DNA of 45,475 bases from Gammaproteobacteria bacterium Ga0074134 (lineage in GTDB: Bacteria; Pseudomonadota; Gammaproteobacteria; Ga0077554; Ga007554): positions 1-45,475 of the forward strand of contig LNEJ01000057.1 in assembly GCA_001464965.1 (NCBI GenBank), in the 5' to 3' direction. Each line of letters begins with the position of its first letter. The stretch's first letter is position 1. Under the pieces are notes generated by a model. The model was not told the origin of the DNA and did no database searches. It saw only the letters and a program-made list of their open reading frames with translations. A program made the translations under genes and the position numbers. Shown piece after piece: positions 15,511 through 23,834 of the stretch.

Positions 15511-15681
15511 ATGACGAAGTGGCAATGTGTAGTATGCGGCCTTATCTATGACGAAAGCGCCGGAATGCCTTCCGAAGGCATCGTCCCAGGTACCCGCTGG
15601 GCGGACATCCCCGATAACTGGGCCTGTCCGGACTGCGGGGTGACAAAAAGCGATTTCGAGATGGTCGAAATCGCGGCATAA
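15511..15681 (+). CDS. Rubredoxin (56 aa)
   Basis: Small one-electron carrier with a single Fe(Cys)4 centre. Both knuckles are present: CVVCG near residue 6 and CPDCG near 39, with the usual aromatic residues and a [12 protein letters not shown] linker. Length is typical. ATG at 15511 has GAGGAAAGAGAC upstream; a longer in-frame start at 15484 is not needed. It is placed between rubrerythrin and rubredoxin reductase, so it should carry electrons from the reductase to rubrerythrin. Confidence 0.95.
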   Translation: MTKWQCVVCGLIYDESAGMPSEGIVPGTRWADIPDNWACPDCGVTKSDFEMVEIAA

Positions 15682-15711
15682 TCTTACAAAAAGGCTGTTA
15701 GCCACAGAGAA

Positions 15712-15755
15712 CACAGCGTTCACAGGGAGATGGGTTTTTCTCTGCGAACGCTGTG
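15712..15755. repeat. Long hairpin between rubredoxin and its reductase
   Basis: CACAGCGTTC (15712-15721) pairs with GAACGCTGTG (15746-15755) over a 24-base loop; AGAA and TTCT extend the stem after one bulged base. The sequence, with flanking CCACAGAGAACACAG, looks like a dispersed intergenic repeat. It could lower or stabilise the message between the two genes. There is no T-run for termination. Confidence 0.55.
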
Positions 15756-15809
15756 GTTCTTGTATCTGCGGTTTTTAGTTTATCTACGGCAATCACTCCT
15801 GGAGATCCC

Positions 15810-16952
15810 ATGAACCCCATCATCATCGTCGGCAGCGGTCTTTCGGGTTACACCCTGGCCCGCGAATTCCGCAAACTCGACAAAGACACGCCATTGCGGA
15901 TCATCACGGCGGATGACGGGCGCTTTTATTCCAAGCCTATGCTTTCCAATGCCTTGAGTAGCGGCCGGACGCCGGATCAGTTGGCCACGGCTGACGCCGC
16001 ACAAATGGCGGCCCAACTGAACACGGTAATCCAGACATATAGCCGGGTGAATGCTATCGACACTGCACGCCATATCATTTCCGTGGATGGCCAGGAGCTG
16101 GAATACGCCAAGCTCGTGCTTGCGCTGGGCGCCGATGTGATCAAACCCCCATTGAAAGGCGATGCCGCTGATGCCGTGATCTCAGTGAATGACCTGGGCG
16201 ACTACACGCATTTTCGCGCTGTCATTGCCGGTGCCAAACATGTCGCTATCATCGGCGCGGGGCTGATCGGCTGTGAGTTCGCCAACGACCTGCGCAGTGC
16301 GGGTATCGCCGTGGATGTCATCAGCACCGGCAGCGCACCGCTCAACCGCCTGTTACCCGAGGCGGCCGGGCACGCATTGCAGGAGGGCCTAGCGCATATC
16401 GGGGTCAACTGGCACATCGACAGGTCCGTTACCGCGGTAGACCGTGCCGCTCAAGGCTACCGTCTTACACTCTCTGATGGTTCAATCATCGAGGCAGATG
16501 CGGTGTTGTCCTGTGTGGGGTTGCGTCCGCGTACCATGCTGGCCGGTGCCGCGGGCATACACACGGCGCATGGTATCGCTGTGGATCGCTTCCTTGCCAC
16601 CAGCGCGCCGGATGTTTATGCCATGGGTGATTGCGCCGAAGTAGAAGGCCTGGTGCTATTCTACGTCATGCCTTTGATGAACGCCGCGCGCGCGCTGGCC
16701 AAAACCCTGGCGGGTGAACCTACCCCGGTTGTCTATCCGCCCATGCCGGTGGTTGTGAAAACACCGGCGCATCCCGTGGCCGTTTCACCGCCACCGCCCG
16801 GTGTTATGGGCGAATGGAAAATCGAGGTTTTGGGATCCGGCGTGCGCGCGCTATTTTTTGATGCCGGCAACAAACTGCGCGGCTTCGCCTTGACCGGCAC
16901 AGCGGTGAGCGAAAAAAATGCGCTAGCCAAGGAATTGCCAGCGCTGCTTTAA
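15810..16952 (+). CDS. Rubredoxin-NAD(P)+ reductase, FAD-dependent (380 aa)
   Basis: Passes electrons from NAD(P)H through FAD to rubredoxin. It has an N-terminal FAD-binding motif (IIVGSGLSGYTLAREF), a second GxGxxG for NAD(P)H near residue 145 (AIIGAGLIGCEFA), and a C-terminal FAD motif VYAMGDCAEV. Sequence features fit the AlkT/NorW group rather than thioredoxin reductase, as no CxxC redox pair is seen. ATG at 15810 follows CTGGAG; the longer frame to 15753 runs through the upstream hairpin and is unlikely. It completes a reductase-rubredoxin-rubrerythrin chain. Confidence 0.88.
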   Translation: MNPIIIVGSGLSGYTLAREFRKLDKDTPLRIITADDGRFYSKPMLSNALSSGRTPDQLATADAAQMAAQLNTVIQTYSRVNAIDTARHIISVDGQELEYAKLVLALGADVIKPPLKGDAADAVISVNDLGDYTHFRAVIAGAKHVAIIGAGLIGCEFANDLRSAGIAVDVISTGSAPLNRLLPEAAGHALQEGLAHIGVNWHIDRSVTAVDRAAQGYRLTLSDGSIIEADAVLSCVGLRPRTMLAGAAGIHTAHGIAVDRFLATSAPDVYAMGDCAEVEGLVLFYVMPLMNAARALAKTLAGEPTPVVYPPMPVVVKTPAHPVAVSPPPPGVMGEWKIEVLGSGVRALFFDAGNKLRGFALTGTAVSEKNALAKELPALL

Positions 16953-16956
16953 TTCT

Positions 16957-17112
16957 TAAAACCTCTTTTTGTCCATGAAAACACGTTGTCACAAAATATA
17001 GGGATGGCTTCGGCAATTGACCGGATAGGTGGCAGGCAAGATAGCGATAGATAATGGAATATTATCGTCTTTTTTCGTAACTTTCGTGGATAACTGAGTT
17101 TTTAGGTTAAAA
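16957..17112. repeat. MITE-like inverted-repeat element, copy A (~155 bp)
   Basis: The left end (16958-16992, CCTCTTTTTGTCCATGAAAA) and right end (17071-17112, TTTCGTGGATAACTGAG then TTTTTAGGTT) are imperfect inverted repeats. The right end is almost the reverse complement of the left end of copy B at 26017. No ORF lies inside. It fills most of the 290-bp gap between the reductase and the kinase; from 17113 to the kinase start at 17244 I see nothing clear. Confidence 0.6.
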
Positions 17113-17243
17113 CGGTGATTGGAGCCGCAGGGGCAGCCAGACATACGGCAATATATTGGCGCGCGTATTGCACTACATATCCCACGACCATCTAACGACG
17201 GAATAATGGCGCGTTCACAGCGGCCAAATCCTAGGAAGTATTC

Positions 17244-19799
17244 ATGCTGGAACCACTACTACCGGCCGACGAAGCCGAGCGGCTTGCCGCGCTGCGCGCA
17301 CTGAATATTCTTGAGACCGCGCCAGAAGACCGTTTTGACCGGATCACCCGGCTGGCCGCACGGTTGTTTGATGTGCCCATCGCCCTGGTTAGCCTGGTGG
17401 ATGCAAATCGCCAGTGGTTTAAATCCTGCTATGGACTGTCCGCAACGGAAACACCGCGCAGCGTCTCCTTTTGCGGACATGCGATTCTCAGCGATGACAC
17501 GTTCATCATTCCCGATGCCCTGCTTGATGCGCGTTTTGCTGATAACCCACTTGTCACTGGCGCGCCACATGTCCGCTTTTATGCCGGACAACCGCTGACT
17601 GGCATGGATGGTCTCAAGCTGGGTACGCTATGCATCATAGATCATAAACCAAGACATTTGAGCGAGCAGGATCGGGAGGCATTAAGAAATCTTGCCGCCC
17701 TGGCGCAGCAAGAGCTAAACCTTACCCAGCTCCATCAAGCCTGGGCACTCAAAAATATGGGCGGCACCCGCAAAGATGCCGAGGATGAGCCGCACAACAA
17801 CCATCACCTGTTAAATGCCGTTAGCCGGGCACAGGCACGATTTATTGCGGACACCGATACCTCACTGATATTTAATGAATTATTGGTGGATCTGCTCGCG
17901 CTAACCAATAGTGAATACGGTTTCATTGGTGAGGTACTGCATACAGCGGACAATCAGCCTTACCTCCATACCTACGCCATTACCAACATTGCCTGGGATG
18001 CAGCAACGCGGGAATTTTACGAAAAAAATAGCGCGAACGGACTGGAATTTTACAATCTAAAATCCTTGTTCGGTGAAGTTCTACGCACCCAACTGCCTGT
18101 CATCGCCAACAGTCCGGCAACAGACCTACGCCGAGGTGGACTTCCAGAAGGCCATCCCGCACTCAACGCCTTTTTAGGTGCACCCCTCTACAGCGGCGGT
18201 CATATGGCAGGCATGGTCGGCATTGCCAACCGGCCAGGCGGCTACAACGAAGACGTGCTTTTATATTTGCAACCTATGCTTAACACCTGCGCCAACATCA
18301 TCACTGCGCACAAAAATAACCGGCAACGCCAAGAAACAGAAGCGGCACTGAAAAATAGCCAACAGCAGTTACAGGCTGTTTTGGATAATTCCACGGCGGT
18401 AATTTATGTCAAGGACCTGCAAGGCCGGTATCTATTAATAAACAGCGCATACGAACGCTTCAGCCATCTTGACCGTACATCCGTAAAGGGCAAAACAGAC
18501 CACGATCTTTTCCCCAAAGACATCGCTGACTCATTGCGTGCTAATGACATGAAAGCTGTCGAGGGAAAATCCTCGCTAATGTGGGAGGAAAAGGTGCCCC
18601 ATGACGATGGGTTACATACCTATATCTCCGTTAAGTTTCCATTGCATGACGCCAGCGGGAATCTTTATGCCATTTGCGGCATGTCAACCGATATCACTCC
18701 ACGTATACAGGCCGAAGATGAATTACGCGCCAGCGAAACACGCATCCGCGCCGTTTTGGACAACGTGCTGGACGGCATAATCACTATCAATGAGCAAGGC
18801 ACCGTCGAGTCATTCAATCTCGCTGCGGAGCAAATCTTTGGCTATGTGCCTGGCGAGGTTGTCGGCAAAAATATCAAAATGCTCATGCCGGAGCCGTATC
18901 ATGCTGGTCATGATGGTTATCTTGCCAATTACATGGGGGGTGGCGCAGCCAAGGTGATTGGTATTGGGCGCGAGGTCACCGGGCGGCGCAAGGACGGCTC
19001 GATCTTCCCGATGGATCTTGCGGTGAGCGAGATGACGCTGGGGGAGCGGCGGCTGTTCACGGGCATTGTGCGGGACATCACCGAACGCAAGAAAGTGGAT
19101 CGGCTAAAGAATGAGTTTGTGTCCACGGTGAGCCACGAACTCAGAACGCCGCTCACTTCGATTCGCGGTGCGCTGGGATTGATCGCGGGCGGCGTGGCCG
19201 GAGAAATCCCTGCGCAGGCAAAAAGCCTGGTGGACATCGCCCACAACAACTGTGAACGTCTGGTGCGGCTGATCAACGATATTCTGGATATCGAAAAAAT
19301 CGAATCAGGAAAACTGGTGTTTGATTTTCATCCTGTGGAAATCATGCGGCTCATGAAGGAGGCGCTGGAAGCCAACCTGGCCTATGCTGAACAATTTGGC
19401 GTTCAATATACGCTGGATGGCGATCTTTCCGGCGTCAAAACACTGGCAGACAACGACAGACTGATGCAGGTGATGGCCAATTTGCTGTCCAATGCCGCAA
19501 AGTTTTCTCCCATCAACGGTGTGGTGGCCGTTTCAGTTGCGCGGCATGGGCGGGAGATTCGCATCTGTGTCACAGACCACGGCCCCGGCATACCGGAAGA
19601 GTTCCATCACCGCATTTTCCAGAAATTCGCGCAGGCCGATGCATCGGATACACGGCAAAAAGGCGGCACCGGCCTGGGGCTGAATATCAGCAAGGCGATT
19701 ATCGAAAAACATGGCGGAGAGATTGGCTTTGAAACACAATCGGGAGTCGGTACCACATTTTATTTCGATCTACCGGAATGGCGAGAACTGGCCGGCTAA
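17244..19799 (+). CDS. Sensor histidine kinase, GAF-GAF-PAS-PAS(heme-type)-HisKA-HATPase (851 aa)
   Basis: Autophosphorylates on His631 (VSHELRTPLTS) in response to a signal and starts a phosphorelay. Domains in order: GAF ~25-150, second GAF ~205-355, PAS ~370-490, PAS ~495-620, HisKA ~625-695, HATPase ~735-848 with NLLSNAAKFS (N box), DHGPGIPEE and GGTGLGLNIS. The second PAS resembles FixL: the proximal heme His is His556 (HDGYL) and the distal-pocket Arg is Arg576 (IGIGREVTG), at FixL spacing of 20. No membrane segments, so it is cytoplasmic. GTP-free ATP chemistry is standard for the family. It heads a three-gene operon. Oxygen or NO sensing is an inference. Confidence 0.9.
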   Translation: MLEPLLPADEAERLAALRALNILETAPEDRFDRITRLAARLFDVPIALVSLVDANRQWFKSCYGLSATETPRSVSFCGHAILSDDTFIIPDALLDARFADNPLVTGAPHVRFYAGQPLTGMDGLKLGTLCIIDHKPRHLSEQDREALRNLAALAQQELNLTQLHQAWALKNMGGTRKDAEDEPHNNHHLLNAVSRAQARFIADTDTSLIFNELLVDLLALTNSEYGFIGEVLHTADNQPYLHTYAITNIAWDAATREFYEKNSANGLEFYNLKSLFGEVLRTQLPVIANSPATDLRRGGLPEGHPALNAFLGAPLYSGGHMAGMVGIANRPGGYNEDVLLYLQPMLNTCANIITAHKNNRQRQETEAALKNSQQQLQAVLDNSTAVIYVKDLQGRYLLINSAYERFSHLDRTSVKGKTDHDLFPKDIADSLRANDMKAVEGKSSLMWEEKVPHDDGLHTYISVKFPLHDASGNLYAICGMSTDITPRIQAEDELRASETRIRAVLDNVLDGIITINEQGTVESFNLAAEQIFGYVPGEVVGKNIKMLMPEPYHAGHDGYLANYMGGGAAKVIGIGREVTGRRKDGSIFPMDLAVSEMTLGERRLFTGIVRDITERKKVDRLKNEFVSTVSHELRTPLTSIRGALGLIAGGVAGEIPAQAKSLVDIAHNNCERLVRLINDILDIEKIESGKLVFDFHPVEIMRLMKEALEANLAYAEQFGVQYTLDGDLSGVKTLADNDRLMQVMANLLSNAAKFSPINGVVAVSVARHGREIRICVTDHGPGIPEEFHHRIFQKFAQADASDTRQKGGTGLGLNISKAIIEKHGGEIGFETQSGVGTTFYFDLPEWRELAG

Positions 19800-19820
19800 T
19801 GTATTCAAGGTAAAATCACG

Positions 19821-20205
<385 letters not shown>

Positions 20206-20213
<8 letters not shown>

Positions 20214-21894
20214 TTCCTCTAGTGATGTAATGGCAAAACTGCAAGCGCTGCGCGATTCTTTCGCGGCGCAATTGCCTGACAAGATTCAGGAGATCGAAGC
20301 CGTGGGGGAGACGCTGTGCGGCGGCAAATGCAGTGAGACGGAAGAAGACGAAGCTCTTAAACTCATACACTATTTGTCGCACAAACTGACGGGTTCCGGC
20401 GCCACGTTCGGTTTTGGAGCCGTGAGCGATGCAGCACGCACTCTGGAAACATTCGTGAACGGTATGCTCGATCACGCCACCCGGCCCACCACGGCACAGC
20501 GTGCGCAAATCCGTGGCTATCTGGAGGGTCTGCAACAAGCTGCGGGCAAGCACGACCACAAGGATGGCGCCAACGCCGGGCAAGAATCCGCTATTCCAAT
20601 GCCGCGCGTGCCGGAGAATAATGGCGAACACCGGCTGATCTACCTGGTCGATGATGACCCTCTTCTGGCTCAGGACCTGGCCCTGCAACTCGGTAATTTC
20701 AATTACACAACGCGTATCTTTCACAGTCTCGCTGAATTCAGGAAAGCGGTACGCCAAGCCATGCCGGCAGCGCTCATCATGGATATGGGGCTGCCAGACG
20801 GTAATGGAGCCAATGCCATTATGGAAATACAGGAAGGCCGCGCAGCTCCCTTGCCCGTGGTGTTTCTGTCCGGGCGCGGTGATATGGAGGCACGGCTGGC
20901 AGGGGTACGCGCCGGAGGCGCGGGCTATTTCACCAAGCCGGTGGACATCGGCGCCATGGTCGACGCGCTCGATGCGCTCACCGCACAGAAGGCGCCTGCA
21001 CCCTATCGTATCCTGATCGTCGATGACACGCCTTCACTGGCGCGTTATTTCGCGCTAACACTGCGCGGGGCCGGAATGATCACAGAGGTAGTGACCGACC
21101 CCATGGACATCATGCGGGCGCTGGTCGAATTCGCGCCGGAACTGATCCTGCTGGATATGTACATGCCCGGCTGCAATGGCCTGGAGCTGGCGATGGTGAT
21201 CCGTCAGCAGGAGGCTTACGTCGGCATCCCGATTGTATTCCTCTCCGCCGAGACTGACCTCAACAAGCAGCTGGAGGCAATGCGTCAAGGTGGGGACGAC
21301 TTTCTGGTCAAACCGATCCAGCCGGACCACCTGATTTCGGCAGTGGCAAACCGGGCGCGGCGTTACCACATACTGCGCTCCTTCATGACGCGCGACAGTC
21401 TGACCGGTCTTTATAACCATACCACCACCAAGGAACTATTGAATAACGCCGCAGGACTCGCCCAGCGCCGCAATACCCCGCTTGCCTTTGCCATGATCGA
21501 CATTGATCACTTCAAGTCGGTGAATGACACTTACGGGCATGCGACCGGCGACCGGGTTATCAAAAGCCTGTCACGGCTGTTGCAGCAGCGCCTGCGCAAA
21601 ACCGATATAATTGGCCGCTATGGCGGCGAGGAATTCGCCGTGGCGCTCATCGATGCCGATGCCACTCGCGCGGCAAGCATCATGAACGAGATTCGCGTCA
21701 GCTTTGAACAAATACGCCATCGGGTGGATGGCAGGGAGTTTAATGTCACTTTCAGTTGTGGCATGGCGGTCTTTCCGCCCAATGGCAATGCCGCTGAATT
21801 CAACGAGGCCGCCGACAAGGCCCTTTATGAAGCCAAGCGCAGCGGGAGAAACAAGGTGGTGGTGGCGGACAGCACAATGCTATCCGGCAACTGA
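20206..21894 (+). CDS. Hpt-REC-REC-GGDEF diguanylate cyclase (562 aa)
   Basis: End point of the relay: makes cyclic-di-GMP from two GTP. Domains: Hpt ~1-110 with His59 ([12 protein letters not shown]), receiver 1 ~143-260 with Asp193 (IMDMGLPD), receiver 2 ~265-385 with Asp317 (LLDMYMPG), GGDEF ~395-555. The catalytic motif is GGEEF (473-477), and an allosteric I-site RKTD (464-467) sits at the correct five-residue spacing, so product inhibition is expected. Both receivers keep the acidic pair and Lys. The ATG overlaps the preceding gene by eight bases, arguing for coupled translation. Confidence 0.92.
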
Positions 21895-21941
21895 CCCTCA
21901 TATTGCCCCTCGCTGCCACCCTGCCAACAAAACCTAAAAAA

Positions 21942-21975
21942 GCTCTGAATAATTCCATCCTGGAATGCTCAGAGC
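21942..21975 (-). terminator. Strong hairpin with a T-run on the minus strand
   Basis: GCTCTGA (21942-21948) pairs with TCAGAGC (21969-21975), and ATTCCA/TGGAAT forms an inner stem. On the minus strand the stem is followed directly by TTTTTT, the form of an intrinsic terminator for leftward transcription. On the plus strand it would follow the cyclase gene but lacks a U tail. No leftward gene ends here, so it may serve an unseen antisense RNA or act on both strands. Confidence 0.45.
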
Positions 21976-22053
21976 GGCACATCCGTGTGCCACCGGAATC
22001 GCCGAATAATGCAGAGACTCCTTAACCAACCCTAATCTTACTGGAGACGAACG

Positions 22054-22446
22054 GTGTCTATTAAATCCAGCCTCCCCAAAATCCTGCTTTCCGGCATGTT
22101 ATTAGCCGTCGCGCCGCTTGCCCAGACGGCGAGCCTTAATGATGGATACAAAGCGGCCATAAAAGGCGACTACGATGAGGCGTTCCTCATTATCCGCTCC
22201 AAGGCGATAGAAGGGGATGCGAATGCCCAATTCACCATGGCCATGATGTTTCATAGCGGCCTGGGCGTAAAAATGGACGAGCAGGAAGCGGTGAAGTGGT
22301 ATCTCACCGCAGCCGAAAGCGGCTCGGTCAAGGCCATGGAATTTATCTCCGCAGGCTATGAAAATGGGTGGTTCGGGCTGGAGCGTGACCCAAAGAGGGC
22401 GCAATACTGGTATGACAGAATGGTAGAGGCGGGAGGCGATCAATAA
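22054..22446 (+). CDS. Exported Sel1-repeat protein (130 aa)
   Basis: A signal peptide (KSSLPKILLSGMLLAVAPLA, cut after AQTA) is followed by two or so Sel1-like repeats: DYDEAFLIIRSKAIEGDANA with MMFHSGLGVKMDEQEAVKWY, and a second with YENGWFGLERDPKRAQYWY. Such repeats bind partner proteins, often in envelope or signalling complexes. The start is GTG at 22054 with GGAGACGAAC just upstream. It follows the c-di-GMP operon by 159 bases, so co-regulation is possible but not shown. A strong shared terminator stem follows at 22488. Confidence 0.82.
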   Translation: MSIKSSLPKILLSGMLLAVAPLAQTASLNDGYKAAIKGDYDEAFLIIRSKAIEGDANAQFTMAMMFHSGLGVKMDEQEAVKWYLTAAESGSVKAMEFISAGYENGWFGLERDPKRAQYWYDRMVEAGGDQ

Positions 22447-22487
22447 GGTCCGCCTCGAAAGGACTGCTGAAGAGTTCACGGAAAAAG

Positions 22488-22533
22488 TCAGGTAGGGTGG
22501 ACAAACGGTTTTTTGTTTGTCCACCCTACCTGA
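22488..22533. terminator. Perfect 19-bp hairpin between convergent genes (bidirectional terminator or repeat)
   Basis: Positions 22488-22506 pair perfectly with 22515-22533 around an eight-base loop rich in T. The stem contains GTAGGGTGGACAAAC, a sequence type that recurs in many proteobacterial intergenic repeats. It lies exactly between the stop of the Sel1 gene and the stop of ybeD (22534), so it can end transcription from both sides. Confidence 0.65.
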
Positions 22534-22803
22534 TTACAGCGCCCATAAAACCTCGGGGCAGGCCGTTAAATCGCGGTAAATGGCGTCAAGCTGGGGGCGG
22601 CTGGTGGCTTGGACAGTGACGGTGACAGAGAGGTATTTGCCGCTTTGGCTGGCGCGGCTGTATACAGCGCCCTCGCCAAGATCCGGCACGTGGCGCCGGA
22701 CCATCTCAACCACCAAGGCTTCAAATGCAGCACTTGCAAGCCCCATTGCCTTGATGGGGAACTCGGTTGGGAATGTGAGCGGGGATTCTTGCTCGCTGAT
22801 CAT
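22534..22803 (-). CDS. ybeD: YbeD-like DUF493 protein (89 aa)
   Basis: Small cytoplasmic ACT-like-fold protein of unknown biochemical function. The family pattern is visible: LTFPTEFPIKAMG at the start, GEGAVYSRASQSGKYLSVTV in the middle and the C-terminal LTACPEVLWAL. In E. coli ybeD lies between dacA and lipB; here it lies downstream of dacA and the aminotransferase on the same strand, the same neighbourhood. No lipB is seen after it. ATG at 22803 is the only plausible start. Confidence 0.88.
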   Translation of the reverse strand: MISEQESPLTFPTEFPIKAMGLASAAFEALVVEMVRRHVPDLGEGAVYSRASQSGKYLSVTVTVQATSRPQLDAIYRDLTACPEVLWAL

Positions 22804-22840
22804 ACGGAAAACATCTCGTTATTCATTGGTATTGCGCACC

Positions 22841-22870
22841 ATCCACGAAAAACACAAAAGGCACGAAAAA
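22841..22870. repeat. Lone arm of the MITE-like repeat family, copy C
   Basis: ATCCACGAAAAACACAAAAG followed by GCACGAAAAA matches one arm of the elements at 16957 and 26017. No matching second arm is apparent, so this is a fragment. It lies in the 148-bp gap between ybeD and the aminotransferase. Confidence 0.45.
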
Positions 22871-22951
22871 GCTTTATCCCAAGTTGTTCATTAGCGCCAA
22901 AACCGCTCACTTAAAAAAATAGGTTGAATCAGGGGGTGCCCAACATTATGC

Positions 22952-23821
22952 TCACACCCCACCCGCACGTACGGCCTGTTTATAATCCTGGTAAAGCGCG
23001 TACATTTTATGAAACAGTGGCCCAGGCTTGCCGTTGCCCACGGGTTTGCCGTCGAGCGTGGTAATGGGTACGACCTCGCGGGTGGAGGAGGTTTGCCATA
23101 GCTCCTGGGCGGTGCGCACTTCGTGTTCGGTGATTTCGCGCACCTGGTGGGGAATGCTGTGCGCGGCGGCGAGTTCCAGGATCACGTCATAGGTGATGCC
23201 GGGCAGCATTAGGTGGGTCTTGGGTGGCGCGAGCAAGATGTTGTTGGCCACCACGAAGATGTTGCTGGCGGCGCCCTCGGTGAGAAATCCGTCACGCAGC
23301 AGAAGGGTTTCCGCGGCCCCGGCGTCGATGGCCAGTTGGCGCAGCAGCACGTTGGGCAGCAGCGCAATGGCCTTGATGTCGCAGCGCAGCCAGCGGTTAT
23401 CCAGTGCGCTGACTGCCGCAACGCCAGAGGCGCGCAGCGCTTGGGGCGGGGTGACCAGTGGGCTGCTCATCATGAAGATGGTGGGTGGCACATTCACGGG
23501 AAAGGCATGGTCGCGCTTGGCTACACCGCGTGTGACTTGCAGGTAAAGGTACTGGTCCTCGCCTTCGTTACGCGTGATCAGTTGTTCAAACAAATCCGCC
23601 CATGCTGCATCGGTGTGGGGGTTTATCAAGCGGATGCCGTCGAGACTGTGCTGCAAGCGCCGCAGGTGCTCCGGAAGCCGGAATGGGCGACGCGAGTAGA
23701 CGGGGATCACTTCGTAGACGCCATCACCGAAGATGAAGCCGCGATCCAGCACCGGCACGTAGGCCTGTTCGATGGGCATGAACTTGCCGTTGAGATAAAC
23801 GGTTTGGATTTGATCGGCCAT
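22952..23821 (-). CDS. dat: D-amino acid (D-alanine) aminotransferase, class IV PLP enzyme (289 aa)
   Basis: Interconverts D-alanine and D-glutamate with their 2-oxo acids, supplying peptidoglycan precursors. The N-terminus (VYLNGKFMPIEQAYVPVLDR, then GFIFGDGVYEVIPVY) is typical of D-alanine aminotransferases. The PLP lysine lies in CDIKAIALLPNVL, and EGAASNIFVV is the class IV signature. Branched-chain or aminodeoxychorismate enzymes share the fold, but the CDIK-type motif favours the D-amino acid enzyme. It starts 13 bases after dacA, the usual place in this gene order. Confidence 0.88.
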   Translation of the reverse strand: MADQIQTVYLNGKFMPIEQAYVPVLDRGFIFGDGVYEVIPVYSRRPFRLPEHLRRLQHSLDGIRLINPHTDAAWADLFEQLITRNEGEDQYLYLQVTRGVAKRDHAFPVNVPPTIFMMSSPLVTPPQALRASGVAAVSALDNRWLRCDIKAIALLPNVLLRQLAIDAGAAETLLLRDGFLTEGAASNIFVVANNILLAPPKTHLMLPGITYDVILELAAAHSIPHQVREITEHEVRTAQELWQTSSTREVVPITTLDGKPVGNGKPGPLFHKMYALYQDYKQAVRAGGV

Positions 23822-23834
23822 GGTGCGGTCCCGG

